NCBI GenBank assembly: GCA_965250225.1 | Contig: CBDFNQ010000026.1 | Location: forward strand, 1-64,000 | Length of the DNA: 64,000 nucleotides | Direction: 5' to 3' | Source: CBDEUK01 sp965250225 | Lineage (GTDB): Bacteria; Pseudomonadota; Gammaproteobacteria; Eutrophobiales; Eutrophobiaceae | Shown: positions 29,772 to 38,901 of the stretch, one piece after another | Layout: each line of letters starts with the position of its first letter | Position numbering within the stretch: the first letter of the stretch is position 1 | Position numbers and translations under genes: made by a program | Notes under the pieces: model-generated | Told to the model about the DNA's origin: nothing | The model's database searches: none | What the model saw: the letters and a program-made list of their open reading frames with translations, nothing else

Positions 29772-30038
29772 AATATAATCTCTTTGCGTTATTAGTTTGA
29801 TGTAACTTATAGTTATTAAATTTCGAATTATTTTAAGTGATTGAAACATATGTATAAATCAATTAAATAGGTAATTTAACACCTTGGTATTATAGAATAA
29901 ATTGTGTAAAATTTGTACACAATATTTGACCAATATGCATACAAAATATGGATTGACCTTTGAGGATTTTCCATGAAAATGCATAATCTATTTATAATTT
30001 CTGGGATAATGTAATTCTAGGAAAATATTTTTCACCTT
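29772..30038. other. AT-rich intergenic region with operator-like palindrome
   Basis: A 267-bp region between the divergent reductase and cysteine desulfurase pseudogenes. No gene is seen. It is very AT-rich and probably held the divergent promoters; the palindrome is listed separately. Confidence 0.5.
29902..29922. promoter_or_regulatory. Candidate operator palindrome
   Basis: TTGTGTA (29902-29908), seven bases, TACACAA (29916-29922). A perfect 7-bp dyad of 21 bp in a divergent promoter region, the size of a dimeric repressor or activator site. No regulator is assigned. Confidence 0.4.
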
Positions 30039-31136
30039 ATGAAATTAGAAAATGTCTATCTGGATTATCAATCAAGTACGCCGATTGATAATCATTGTGC
30101 TGGAGTGTAATGAATGATTCTTATATGCATCATTATGGCAATCCACATAACCTTGACCCATAAATATGGTGTTAATGCACATAATGTAATCCAAAATGCA
30201 CGTCCAACTGATAGCAAGGTCTATTGGAGCAATCTCATCGGAAATCATTTTCACCTCTGGAGCAACCGAATCGAACAATATTTCACTGCAAGGACTTTTA
30301 AGAAATTTTAACTCCGGTAATGGGCATGTGATTACGTGCGTAACAGAGCACAATAGTGTTCTTAATACAGTGAGGGAAATAGAGAGTAAGGATACGAAGT
30401 AACATTTATCGATGTTGATCGAGAAGGTTTAATCAATCTAAATAAATTAAAACAATCAATACGCCCAGATACTAAATTAGTTTCAATTATGGCGGTAAAT
30501 ATGAAATTGGCGTTATTCAACCCCTCGAAGAAATTGGCGTTATTTGTAAAGAAAAATATTATTTTTCATTCAGATATAGCTCAAGCAGTTGGTAGAATTC
30601 CGATAGATGTAAGAGAGTTGAATATTTCTATGGCTAGTTTATCGGCACATAAATGTATGGTCCAAAAGGGATAGGGGCTCTATATATATCAAAAGAGTTA
30701 ACTGATTTATTAAAACCTATTATTTTTGGAGGTGGGCAAGAACTCCAGCTATCTCCGGAACATTACCAACAGCCTTATGCGCTGGCTTTGGTGAATGCTG
30801 TCGGTTAGCAGTTAGCAAAATGAAAGAAGATAATGAGCATGCAAATGAATTACGAGAAACTTTTTTAAAAGAACTTTCTGAGAAGGCCAGTGGAATTATT
30901 ATAACGGTAATACAGAACACCGAATCATGGGGAACCTTAATATTATTATTGAAGGTATTAATTCGAATGAATTAATGGAGAAGATACCTAATATTGCTAT
31001 TTCGTCTGGTGCTGCCTGTAGTAGCGATACAATGCAACCATCTCATGTACTGCTGGCCATTGGGCTTACCCCAGAACAAGCAAATTCATCACTAAGGATT
31101 TCCTTTCGGGGCGTTTCGTGTCAAAAAGAGAAGTGA
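30039..31136 (+). pseudogene. Cysteine desulfurase (NifS/IscS-like), broken
   Basis: Pieces of a class V aminotransferase in several frames, starting MKLENVYLDYQSSTPID. Motifs present: SEIIFTSGATESNN, HVITCVTEHNSVLNT, the PLP-lysine region SLSAHKC, and SSGAACSSDTMQPSHVLLAI with the active-site Cys. Frameshifts occur near 30,110, 30,400, 30,510, 30,655, 30,745 and 30,905. It would have supplied sulfur for iron-sulfur clusters, which fits the adjacent iron-sulfur oxygenases; this link is inferred. Confidence 0.87.
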
Positions 31137-31359
31137 TATATGCTGCCTAGACTGATTGGAAAAGTTGCTCTTCAACAACACTGAATTAATACAAAATAGA
31201 ACTTATAGTTCATTGAAAATTAAAGATTGAGCTTAAACAGTCAGTCGTGAAAAACCCATAACACATTGAATATCATATAAATAATTGATATTTTAGTGGT
31301 CTGTAATTGCAAGATTTTGTATAATAAGTCTCTACTTTCTTGCAATTCCAAACAACAAA

Positions 31360-32085
31360 ATGACACCGAAAAAGACTGATCACTCGCCCGAAGTGGATCT
31401 GTTTCGCAGCCAATTATCCAACCTGTTGGAGCAAACGCCACGCGCTTTATAAAACTCGCGTCGCTCATCAACTGGCAATCGTTCGAGGAGGCATTCGGCA
31501 CGCTCTACCTGTGACCATAACGGCTCCCCCGGTAAGCCGATCCGCTTGATGGTGGGTTTGGAATATCTTAAACAAATGCATGATTTATCTGATGAGCAGG
31601 TGGTGACAAGCTGGGTTGAAAATCCTTACTGGCAATACCTGTGTGGTGAAGAGTATTTCCAGCATCAACTTCCCATTGACCCAAGCTCTCTGTCACGCTT
31701 TCGTCAACGTATTGGTGAGACGGGTTGCGAGAAACTACTTGCTGCGTCCTATTCAGGCAGGGCTTAAGAGTGGCACCGTGAAAAAGCGAGACTTCAAACG
31801 TGTCACGGTGGATACGACAGTGCAAGAAAAGGCAGTTACCTTTCCCACCGACAGTAAACTACTCAACCGGTCACGCGAACGCCTGGTCAAGTTATGTCAA
31901 CGCAATGGGATAAAGCTACCCAAAGCTATGCGCAATACTGGTATGGCCGCGCGGGGGCTGAAATGCCCGACAATACCCTGACCGAGAAACTCAATCGTTT
32001 GTATGAAAATGACTGAAAAGCTTTAGCCGGTTGCTCAAAAAACGTAGTCTGTCTCCGATTGGTTAGCATGGTAAGGAGAAGAAAC
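31360..32085 (+). pseudogene. Degenerate IS5-like transposase (copy 2)
   Basis: Related to copy 1 but clearly a different member. It starts MTPKKTDHSPEVDLFRSQL, continues in other frames with LSDEQVVTSWVENPYWQYLC and EEYFQHQLPIDPSSLSRF, then TVDTTVQEKAVTFPTDSKLL. It decays after about 31,980 and lacks the second Asp and Glu. Terminal repeats could not be identified. Confidence 0.82.
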
Positions 32086-32289
32086 AACCCTATGCCGCTC
32101 GGCTTTGGCTAATCGCTCTTTCGCATCCTGCGACCGCGACACTTGAATATCCATGTCCATCGTCCTGCGTCACTCTACCTATAGATTCTTGATATTTCCC
32201 TTTTGATTCTCTTTAATTTTCGTGTAAAAATCTAGCGATTTAAAGAAAAAAACTGGCGTGATGTTGTTCACGCCAGCTAAGTTTATTGA

Positions 32290-32835
32290 TTACTTCTTAC
32301 GATGCTTTTTTTCCTTTTTTTCTTTTACTCTCTCTGCTTGTGTCTCTCGATAGTCTTGCAGGTGCCAGCGTATCATGTCTTTTTTCATGGTATCGCGTAG
32401 GTAGGTGGCAGCATTGACGATGTCGAATTCTTCCAGTTCGATGAGGGCGTCGTTATTGAGTACGGCTAATAAGGCACACATGTCTTGGGCGGGTTCTTTA
32501 TCGGCGTACAAGGTGTGTTCGATGAGGAGTTCGAACAGGGTTATTTCTTTGCGTTGTGCGAGACCGATTGTGAGGTCGTCGAAGAGTCGAACGATTCGTA
32601 GGGAGAGGCTGTCTTTGTGGGTGTCCAGTTGTTGTTCGATATAGCGCTTCAGGCTGTCTGTGTCGATACGCAGATTTTTTAATGCGGCTTTGTTGAGTGG
32701 TTTGCTGCCAGAATCTTCACCATAGTCATCGCTGTCTTCGGCAACATGCAGTGGTTTAGATGAAGAATTAACAGGATAAAGAGTGGGGGTGTTTTTAAGA
32801 ACGACAGGGTTTGTAGTACACTCGTATGTAGTCAT
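32290..32835 (-). CDS. Unknown cytoplasmic protein
   Basis: 181 aa. The ATG at 32835 follows a good ribosome site (GAGGAG, 6 bases). Residues 60-165 are predicted mostly helical, with LRIVRLFDDLTIGLAQRKEI and IELEEFDIVNAATYLRDTM; the tail is very Lys/Glu-rich. I recognise no family. A 43-bp piece of the gene is duplicated 450 bp upstream (see repeat). Confidence 0.65.
   Translation of the reverse strand: MTTYECTTNPVVLKNTPTLYPVNSSSKPLHVAEDSDDYGEDSGSKPLNKAALKNLRIDTDSLKRYIEQQLDTHKDSLSLRIVRLFDDLTIGLAQRKEITLFELLIEHTLYADKEPAQDMCALLAVLNNDALIELEEFDIVNAATYLRDTMKKDMIRWHLQDYRETQAERVKEKKEKKHRKK
32553..32595 (-). repeat. Duplicated 43-bp segment within the unknown gene
   Basis: Matches 33013-33055 at 38 of 43 positions by eye. 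It encodes the RLFDDLTIGLAQ region of the unknown protein. Confidence 0.8.
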
Positions 32836-32989
32836 GATTAACTCCTCGAGAGTTGGTTATGGTTAGCCTGTTCGGTGAGTTCATACCTCATCGGACAGGC
32901 GCTAATTATATAACGTTAGAGATCGGCAAACAATAAATATATAAAATTTGTGAGTATCTTTTTTATTTAACAACCAAGGTCAGGCAAAG

Positions 32990-33110
32990 AACAATACCCT
33001 CATGATTTCTGTGTTGTGCCAGACTGATAATGAGGTCGTCGAAGAGTCGAATGATGTGCAAGTAGCAAATACGGTAAACCGAACGCTTCGTATAATAGAA
33101 ATAATAAATC
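32990..33110 (-). pseudogene. Fragment of a paralogue of the unknown protein
   Basis: On the minus strand the segment HIIRLFDDLIISLAQHRN resembles IVRLFDDLTIGLAQRKE of the 181-aa protein at 32290-32835. Flanking sequence shows no further similarity. It is a remnant of a second copy, in the 430-bp stretch between that gene and the DUF1488 gene. Confidence 0.6.
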
Positions 33111-33263
33111 CGGCAGCCGTAGTAGCAGGCGTTCAACTTCAAAGACTGCCCAAGCAGTTTGATAATAGTGAGCAACAAGTATTAAGTATGGTGAATTGAA
33201 AGAGGTCAATATTAATATTCCCCTTAAATTCAGTATTTCACATAATGCCAAGGTCAAATAAAC

Positions 33264-33569
33264 ATGGAAACTATAGTCCATAAGCAGAAAAAAACAGGTG
33301 ATGGCAGTATTTCTTTCCCGGGATTACATTGCTGGAACCCGGTAACGGAAGTTATTACCATTGCGGCCCAAGTCAGTGGAAACCGAGTATCCTGTAGAAT
33401 TAACCTTGCTGATATTAAATCAAAATTCAAAGAAGTTTCTGAAGAACCACTAATAACAGCCAAAACATACAGAAAGGAAATTGAAACTGCGGCTAGAAAA
33501 TTAATCGAGAATAATAATTATGAAAAAGACGGATCTATCCTAATTAGTTTCAATGATCTTTCAAATTAA
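33264..33569 (+). CDS. DUF1488-like small protein
   Basis: 101 aa. The pattern SISFPGLHCWNPVTEVITI, then VSCRI, then YRKEIETAARKLIEN and ILISFNDL fits the DUF1488 family of small, uncharacterised proteobacterial proteins. It appears intact and stands alone between the unknown gene remnant and a minus-strand gene. Confidence 0.65.
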   Translation: METIVHKQKKTGDGSISFPGLHCWNPVTEVITIAAQVSGNRVSCRINLADIKSKFKEVSEEPLITAKTYRKEIETAARKLIENNNYEKDGSILISFNDLSN

Positions 33570-33638
33570 TACACTTTAATATCGATAAGGAAATGGGGTC
33601 TGTCCAGAATTAAGACAATGCTTATTTGACTATGCACT

Positions 33639-34097
33639 TTACTCAGTGCGCACCTTACGTTCGGATGCCTCCAGATATTGCTCAGATTTAATATGAACAT
33701 CTCCAGTTAATCTCTGAGTAAACCCTGAAGACTCCAAAATGATTTTGCCGACAGGCCAATTGACTTTTAATTTCCAGATTTGTGCTTCGTATCTTTCACG
33801 CTGAACAAACTGTCGCTCTATCCCATTAATTGAGAAAGGCCCAAGTGCTGCTGAAGGTGAGTCATAATCAAGCGTGACCTTAAGCGCAGATACATCATGA
33901 AACTGCAGCACAGCAGGGGCAATATGAAATAGGATATTACCCTTGTCTTCACAATCCCATTCAAGGATGTAATCTAGATCAAAAAATAATTCACCCGAAC
34001 CATAATCACCTGCTTCTAGTTTCATTCCATGAAAGTAATTGTCATGCCATGGCATGGTATCGAAATCAGCAGTTGTCCAAATTTTAACTTTACCCAT
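33639..34097 (-). CDS. Unknown protein, start region abutting an IS4 element
   Basis: About 152 aa from the ATG at 34097 (MGKVKIWTTADFDTMPWHD); a GTG four codons earlier is possible. It contains WHDNYFHGMKLEAGDYGSGE and LDYDSPSAALGPFSINGIER, and looks like a soluble beta-rich protein that I have seen only as hypothetical. The IS4 inverted repeat begins 17 bases upstream of the ATG, so the native promoter is gone. Confidence 0.65.
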   Translation of the reverse strand: MGKVKIWTTADFDTMPWHDNYFHGMKLEAGDYGSGELFFDLDYILEWDCEDKGNILFHIAPAVLQFHDVSALKVTLDYDSPSAALGPFSINGIERQFVQRERYEAQIWKLKVNWPVGKIILESSGFTQRLTGDVHIKSEQYLEASERKVRTE

Positions 34098-34113
34098 ATC
34101 GATCGACACTGAC

Positions 34114-35475
34114 CCTGAGGTATCCCCACGAATAATTATAAAAAGTCGATCAAAAACAACGGTTTATAAAAAAACAGCATAGTGATGTGAACCTACATGA
34201 TGAATTCCGATCAGATCGAGTTGCGAAACTTGGTCAACATAGGAGTATTTCATCATGCAGGCAGAGAAAGTGTTACACAAATTGATACAGAATACTTGTC
34301 CCGATATGCATCAAACTCGACGTGCCTCGGTCGAAGCCAATGTGCTGGCTGCATTGAGAGGACAACGTTTAACGGTAACCGACTTGGGGCGTTCCATAGA
34401 CAGCCAAACCAGCCATAAACACAATATTAAACGAGCAGATCGCCTGTTATCCAATCAGCATCTTCATCAGGAGAGCATTGAAGTCTATCGTGCGTTATGT
34501 CATCAATTGGTGGGGACACAAATACGTCCGATAATACTGATTGATTGGTCGGATATGGATGAGTACAAACAACACTTTGTCCTGCGCGCAGCCATTGCCT
34601 CTGAAGGCCGTGCAATCACCTTGTATGAGGAAGTGCATACGATTAAGACCAAAGAGAAGTTAAAAACACATGAGCAATTTCTCCATCAGTTTAAACTGCT
34701 CTTGCCGAACAGCTGCCGACCAATATTAATCACCGATGCGGGGTTTAGAACGACCTGGTTTCAATTGGTGGAATCGATAGGCTGGGATTGGGTGGGACGT
34801 GTACGTAATCGTCATGATATGCGCTGGACGTCAGGTGGACGTTGGTTTGATGCGAAACGATGTTACCAATGGGCTTCAGCAGCTCCCAAACATCTGGGAG
34901 AAGGCGTACTCACGGTACGTAACAAAATTCATTGTCAGTTCGTCGTTTACAAAGGTAAATTGAAAGGACGTAAACACAAGAATCGTCTAGGTGAAACTGC
35001 AAAAAATAGCCATAGTCGTAAAAATGCGAAAGCACAACGTGAACCCTGGTTACTCGCCACCTCATTACCCGTTACTGCCAAGTTCGCCAAAAAAATTACT
35101 CGCCTTTACCGATTAAGGATGCAAATAGAAGAGAGTTTCCGTGATGTGAAGAGCCATCGATTTGGTTTAAGTTTGACCTATCATCGCACGGCTTCGGTCA
35201 TGCGCTTACAAATTTTATTGTTGTTGGCGAGTCTCGCTATGATGGTTCTATGGTTATTAGGATTGGCCACAGTGCTTAGTGAGCAACACTATCAATTTCA
35301 GGCGAATTCCGTGAGACACAAACGGGTGTTATCTGTACTCTTTATCGGCTTACATATGATTCAGAATACAAGGGTCTTGTTGCCTGATAAACATATCAGT
35401 ATGGCTGAACAAGAATTCCAATGTCTCTTACGAAAACATCAATGGCTATCTTGAGATTCGTGGGGATACCTCAGG
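34114..35475 (+). mobile_element. IS4-family insertion sequence, apparently intact
   Basis: 1362 bp bounded by about 20-bp inverted repeats: CCTGAGGTATCCCCACGAAT at 34114-34133 and its complement at 35456-35475. It contains one full-length transposase gene. No clear target duplication was found. Confidence 0.88.
34255..35454 (+). CDS. IS4-family transposase
   Basis: 399 aa, intact. DDE residues lie in ILIDWSDMDE, LITDAGFRTTW and the IS4 signature YRLRMQIEESFRDVKSHRFG (Y-R-E-K). A Zn-free N-terminal DNA-binding domain is followed by the RNase-H-like fold. A ribosome site (GGAG) precedes the ATG. Likely functional, and the only clearly intact DDE transposase in the window. Confidence 0.94.
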   Translation: MQAEKVLHKLIQNTCPDMHQTRRASVEANVLAALRGQRLTVTDLGRSIDSQTSHKHNIKRADRLLSNQHLHQESIEVYRALCHQLVGTQIRPIILIDWSDMDEYKQHFVLRAAIASEGRAITLYEEVHTIKTKEKLKTHEQFLHQFKLLLPNSCRPILITDAGFRTTWFQLVESIGWDWVGRVRNRHDMRWTSGGRWFDAKRCYQWASAAPKHLGEGVLTVRNKIHCQFVVYKGKLKGRKHKNRLGETAKNSHSRKNAKAQREPWLLATSLPVTAKFAKKITRLYRLRMQIEESFRDVKSHRFGLSLTYHRTASVMRLQILLLLASLAMMVLWLLGLATVLSEQHYQFQANSVRHKRVLSVLFIGLHMIQNTRVLLPDKHISMAEQEFQCLLRKHQWLS

Positions 35476-35827
35476 CTCTGACCCTTTTGATACACTTCTT
35501 ATCACACCTTTTATTCTTTAACACCTTAGAAAAGTTGTACCTGACCCTACTTATTCAGAATACAAGTAAAGGTGCCGGAGTGGTTAAAATTAAATCACTC
35601 CGTCACCTTTTGTTCTCTGGGTTTGGGCCTTAAGTAAATGCCATTCGAGTCATATAGTATTTATATGTTTTCTTGTTTAGTGGTGAATTAATTCTATACT
35701 GTGTCATGCGGCAGTAGAATTTCTATGCTTTAATGATTTTGGCGGATGGAAATCGTCGCTGTCAGACAATTCAGATTGAATATCTGGATTAACTACAAAT
35801 ACAGTTTATATCAAGGAGGATGGATAG
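35476..35827. other. Non-coding stretch between IS4 and the phosphoesterase gene
   Basis: About 350 bp. It holds a long imperfect hairpin at about 35,567-35,610 (AAAGGTGCCGGAGTG paired with CACTCCGTCACCTTT) followed by TGTTCTC, and an AT-rich upstream region of the next gene. No gene is seen. Confidence 0.5.
35567..35611 (+). terminator. Terminator-like hairpin
   Basis: Arms of about 15 bases with one mismatch around a short AT loop, with T-rich ends on both sides. It may stop transcripts leaving the IS4 element. Confidence 0.5.
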
Positions 35828-37288
35828 ATGAGTACTTCAAAACCCCTCGGCCACATAGAACATGTTGTGGTGCTTATGTTTGAAAATCGTTCTTTCGATA
35901 ATATACTTGGTGGCCTCTATCCCTCTGGGCCAAACTTCGATGGTGTCCCGCCTGGCTGGTCTAACCCAGTGGCTCCTCCCCTTCTTGGTGATCTGTATGC
36001 ATTTCAGGCAGCTGTGGATGATGCTGCACTGATTATACCTTTTCCCGATCCTAATGAAGATTACGAGGACATGAAGGAACAGATCAGTGACGGGTCGATG
36101 CAGGGCTTTATCACAAATTATGCAAAAGCGCTAAAAAAACATAAGGGTGATCCGATGACAGTCGGCAACATTATGCAATATTATCAAGCCGGTAATATTC
36201 CAATCACTAATTTACTTGCTAGTGTATACGCGGTTAGCGATGGTTATTTTGGGTCCGGTCCGGTTCAGACCTGGCCGAATCGTTTGTTTACCCACTGTGC
36301 GACGCCAGGGTGTTACAAAGGTAATGACGGGAAATATTATTCTTATCTAAATAATGTCGATTATCCTAATTATAATGATCTCGATCCTTTAAGTGGGCAG
36401 TTAGATTATCCAACGATTTTTGAAACACTGGATGAAGCCAATAGTGATTCCTCACAAAAAGCCTGGAAGGTCTATTATGATGGTGAAAGGCCGATCTCTG
36501 CATTCCTGGAGTACGTGTATGATAATTGGAATTCGATCGAAGGCGGTAATGTTTATGCTTACTCAAGCGATATACCGGATTATGCGGACTTTGTCTATGA
36601 TGTCAGTAATAATTCTTTACCTACGTATAGTTTCATAGAGCCACGTTATCAAAAGTATTCTGCCAGTGGGTCTATTCCACCGAACAGTAACCATCCTGGT
36701 GGTTCTACGGTGGATGAGGGTCTGCCGCCCATCAGTATTAATGATGGGGAAAAGTTTCTTATAGATGTGTACCAGACCCTGGCCTCTAACAAATCGCTTT
36801 TTGACAAGACACTTCTCATTATCACCTACGATGAACATGGTGGCTTGTTTGATCATGTTGCACCACCACCGGCGACATCACCATTCAGTAACTCCGAGGA
36901 TTTTGCCAATTTTCCCTATACGATGTATGGCCCACGTGTCCCTGCAATTTTTATTAACCCTTATGTGAGTACAAAGGTTTTCCGCCCACCCATGGGACAA
37001 TATTTTGACCATACTTCGATCATTTCGACGCTGCGTAATCAATTTGCTTCGGGTAGTAAAGCGCTCACACCGCGTGATTCGGTGGCACCTGATTTCTCCG
37101 GGCTTATCGATACTTCTGTCGAACCGAAATATGTGACCGAATTTCCAGAACTTGATAACGAGATACCGCAAGCCTATCTTGATGATAAAGAACCTGAGAG
37201 TTATGTGCCTCCCAAAAAAGCAGGTACTGTTACTGATGCGGTTTACCGTTCTTATTTGGCGAACAAGGGTAATAAAGAAAAAAACTGA
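35828..37288 (+). CDS. Phosphoesterase family protein (PF04185, phospholipase C/acid phosphatase type)
   Basis: 486 aa, intact. IEHVVVLMFENRSFDNILGG at the N-terminus holds the catalytic ENRSFD motif. GSGPVQTWPNR follows, then LLIITYDEHGGLFDHVAPPP and YGPRVPAIFINPYVS, the usual metal-binding C-terminal motifs of this alkaline-phosphatase-like superfamily. Unlike many relatives it has no obvious signal peptide. A strong ribosome site (AAGGAGGA) lies 7 bases before the ATG. It sits alone between IS4 and IS110 elements. Substrate (phospholipid, phosphate ester) is unknown. Confidence 0.88.
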   Translation: MSTSKPLGHIEHVVVLMFENRSFDNILGGLYPSGPNFDGVPPGWSNPVAPPLLGDLYAFQAAVDDAALIIPFPDPNEDYEDMKEQISDGSMQGFITNYAKALKKHKGDPMTVGNIMQYYQAGNIPITNLLASVYAVSDGYFGSGPVQTWPNRLFTHCATPGCYKGNDGKYYSYLNNVDYPNYNDLDPLSGQLDYPTIFETLDEANSDSSQKAWKVYYDGERPISAFLEYVYDNWNSIEGGNVYAYSSDIPDYADFVYDVSNNSLPTYSFIEPRYQKYSASGSIPPNSNHPGGSTVDEGLPPISINDGEKFLIDVYQTLASNKSLFDKTLLIITYDEHGGLFDHVAPPPATSPFSNSEDFANFPYTMYGPRVPAIFINPYVSTKVFRPPMGQYFDHTSIISTLRNQFASGSKALTPRDSVAPDFSGLIDTSVEPKYVTEFPELDNEIPQAYLDDKEPESYVPPKKAGTVTDAVYRSYLANKGNKEKN

Positions 37289-37362
37289 ATAGTTGTTTTT
37301 TTAATTTTATATTTGCACAAAGAAAAGAGCCAGACCCGAATGGCACTTACTTAAGGCCGTCA

Positions 37363-37381
37363 TGCTGGACTTGATCCAGCA
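37363..37381. repeat. Short REP-like palindrome
   Basis: TGCTGGA, CTTGA, TCCAGCA, embedded in GTCATGCTGGACTTGATCC. This type of short palindrome is dispersed in many proteobacterial genomes. Confidence 0.55.
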
Positions 37382-37421
37382 TCCAGTAGAACAATGTCCG
37401 CCTGAAACAAGAAAGGGGTCG

Positions 37422-37520
37422 GTGACAAATGAGATTCATTTTCATTTGTCACTGAAAATCATAAGCCGTCACCTCCCATTCGGAGGCATCCAGAGATAAA
37501 CTCAGGTGGCTTACCCACCT
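37422..37520 (+). ncRNA. Structured left-end region of the IS110 element (bridge RNA candidate)
   Basis: Three hairpins in 100 bases directly upstream of the transposase: GTGACAAATGA/TCATTTGTCAC (37422-37452), CCTCC/GGAGG (37472-37486) and AGGTGG/CCACCT (37504-37520). IS110-group elements encode their bridge RNA in this position. The assignment is by position and structure only. Confidence 0.35.
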
Positions 37521-37536
37521 AAACAGGAGACGACTA

Positions 37537-38538
37537 ATGTCACTTTACTGCGGAATAGATCTACATAGCAACAACAGCGTAATTTCCATGATCGACGACA
37601 CCGATCGTGTGATTAGTGAAAAGCGAGTAAATAATGACCTTGAGACCATCACCCAACATTTAAAACCGTTTGCACAGGATTTAACGGGAATTGTCGTTGA
37701 GTCGACGTACAACTGGTATTGGCTAGTCGATGGACTAATCGAGAACGATTATACTGTTCACCTAGCGAATACATTAGCCATTAAACAATACAATGGTATC
37801 AAGCACACCAACGATGAAACGGATGCGCGATTTCTGGCGCATCTTCTTAGGCTTAATATTTTACCAACTGGTTATATTTACCCTAAAACACAACGATATA
37901 TTCGTGATATGTTGCGACGCCGATTATTATTGGTTCGACAACGTACCGCTCAGTTACTGAGTTTGCAGAGCATGATCACTCGCCATACGGGTAAGCGCTT
38001 GAGCGGCCATCAAGTAAAACGATTAACACAAGAAAAGTTATCGTTGTATTTTAAAGATGTAGCCACCTTGTTTACTGCAGGTCATACGCTCGAACTGATA
38101 CAACAACTGAAAACACAGGTTGAAGAGATAGAGGATTTTGTGTTGTCTTATTGTAAGCAAGACACGTCCTTCTCTATTATCACGAGCACACCTGGTATTG
38201 GTAAGATATTAGGCATGACCATTTTGTTGGAAACCGGGCCCATTGAACGTTTTTCACAGGTGGGGAATTATTCATCTTATGCCCGCTGTGTACCAACTGA
38301 CCGAATGAGTAACGGCAAATCAAAGGGAAAAGGCAATCGATATCTGGCGATGGCCTTTATTGAAGCAGCGCACTATGCCACCATTTGGGAACCAACGATC
38401 AAACACTACTACCAACGAAAATGTAAAAGAGTACCGTTGATGGTGGCTAAAAAAACAATCGCAAATAAACTAACCCGTGCGTGTTATCACATGTTAAAGG
38501 AACATACGGTCTTTGATATAACACGTGCCTTTGGGTGA
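37537..38538 (+). CDS. IS110-family transposase (RNA-guided recombinase family)
   Basis: 333 aa, intact. The N-terminal RuvC-like DEDD domain has YCGIDLHSNNS, GIVVESTYNW and NDETDARFLAHL. The C-terminal Tnp domain has ITSTPGIGKILGM and the catalytic-serine region GNYSSYARCVPTDRMSNGKS followed by KGKGNRYLAMAFIEAA. A ribosome site (AGGAG) precedes the ATG. Members of this family recombine DNA under guidance of a bridge (seek) RNA encoded in the element ends. Element ends were not resolved, as IS110 lacks terminal inverted repeats. Confidence 0.93.
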   Translation: MSLYCGIDLHSNNSVISMIDDTDRVISEKRVNNDLETITQHLKPFAQDLTGIVVESTYNWYWLVDGLIENDYTVHLANTLAIKQYNGIKHTNDETDARFLAHLLRLNILPTGYIYPKTQRYIRDMLRRRLLLVRQRTAQLLSLQSMITRHTGKRLSGHQVKRLTQEKLSLYFKDVATLFTAGHTLELIQQLKTQVEEIEDFVLSYCKQDTSFSIITSTPGIGKILGMTILLETGPIERFSQVGNYSSYARCVPTDRMSNGKSKGKGNRYLAMAFIEAAHYATIWEPTIKHYYQRKCKRVPLMVAKKTIANKLTRACYHMLKEHTVFDITRAFG

Positions 38539-38547
38539 TGCGTTTTA

Positions 38548-38901
38548 GGTGATGAGGTCGAAAGGGGTATGGCGAACAACCCGGTACTCTGAATATCCAT
38601 CACCGCCTTTCATTTAGTTTTAGTGAAGTGCCCTCGGTGTAAACTCACCGGAGACTGACGTACAGTCCTTTACTCTGTACTAATTAGTTACATTGGGGTA
38701 CCGATTATTTTATGGGGCAAATAATTTGCCAGGGGTGACGGCAAACCTGCCAAATGGCAGCACCGACCATCTTGAACCTGATGGGTGACTGAAGCACTTC
38801 ATTTTGAAGTAGCACGCACAAATAAAATTCGGATGCAGGACACGACGACTAAATAAATTTAAAAAACAGGGTGGTGTCACTTCGATGCTTATCGCCCTGT
38901 T
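38548..38901 (+). ncRNA. Structured non-coding region downstream of the IS110 transposase (bridge RNA candidate)
   Basis: No gene in 476 bp up to 39,014, but a series of paired segments: GGTGATG/CATCACC (38548-38604), GTACAG/CTGTAC (38660-38680), TTTGCC/GGCAAA (38725-38745), CTGCCA/TGGCAG (38747-38760) and AACAGGG/CCCTGTT (38865-38901). In IS1111-type elements the guide RNA lies at this end. Which end is used here cannot be told by reading. Confidence 0.4.

Noticed and set aside
20716..32085. Composite transposon made of two flanking IS5-like copies around the purine module.
   Set aside because: The two copies are different family members with clearly divergent protein sequences, both are heavily degraded, and copy 2 has no visible ends.
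33002..33199. 65-codon plus-strand open frame in the remnant region.
   Set aside because: It is the antisense of the duplicated paralogue fragment and has no ribosome site.
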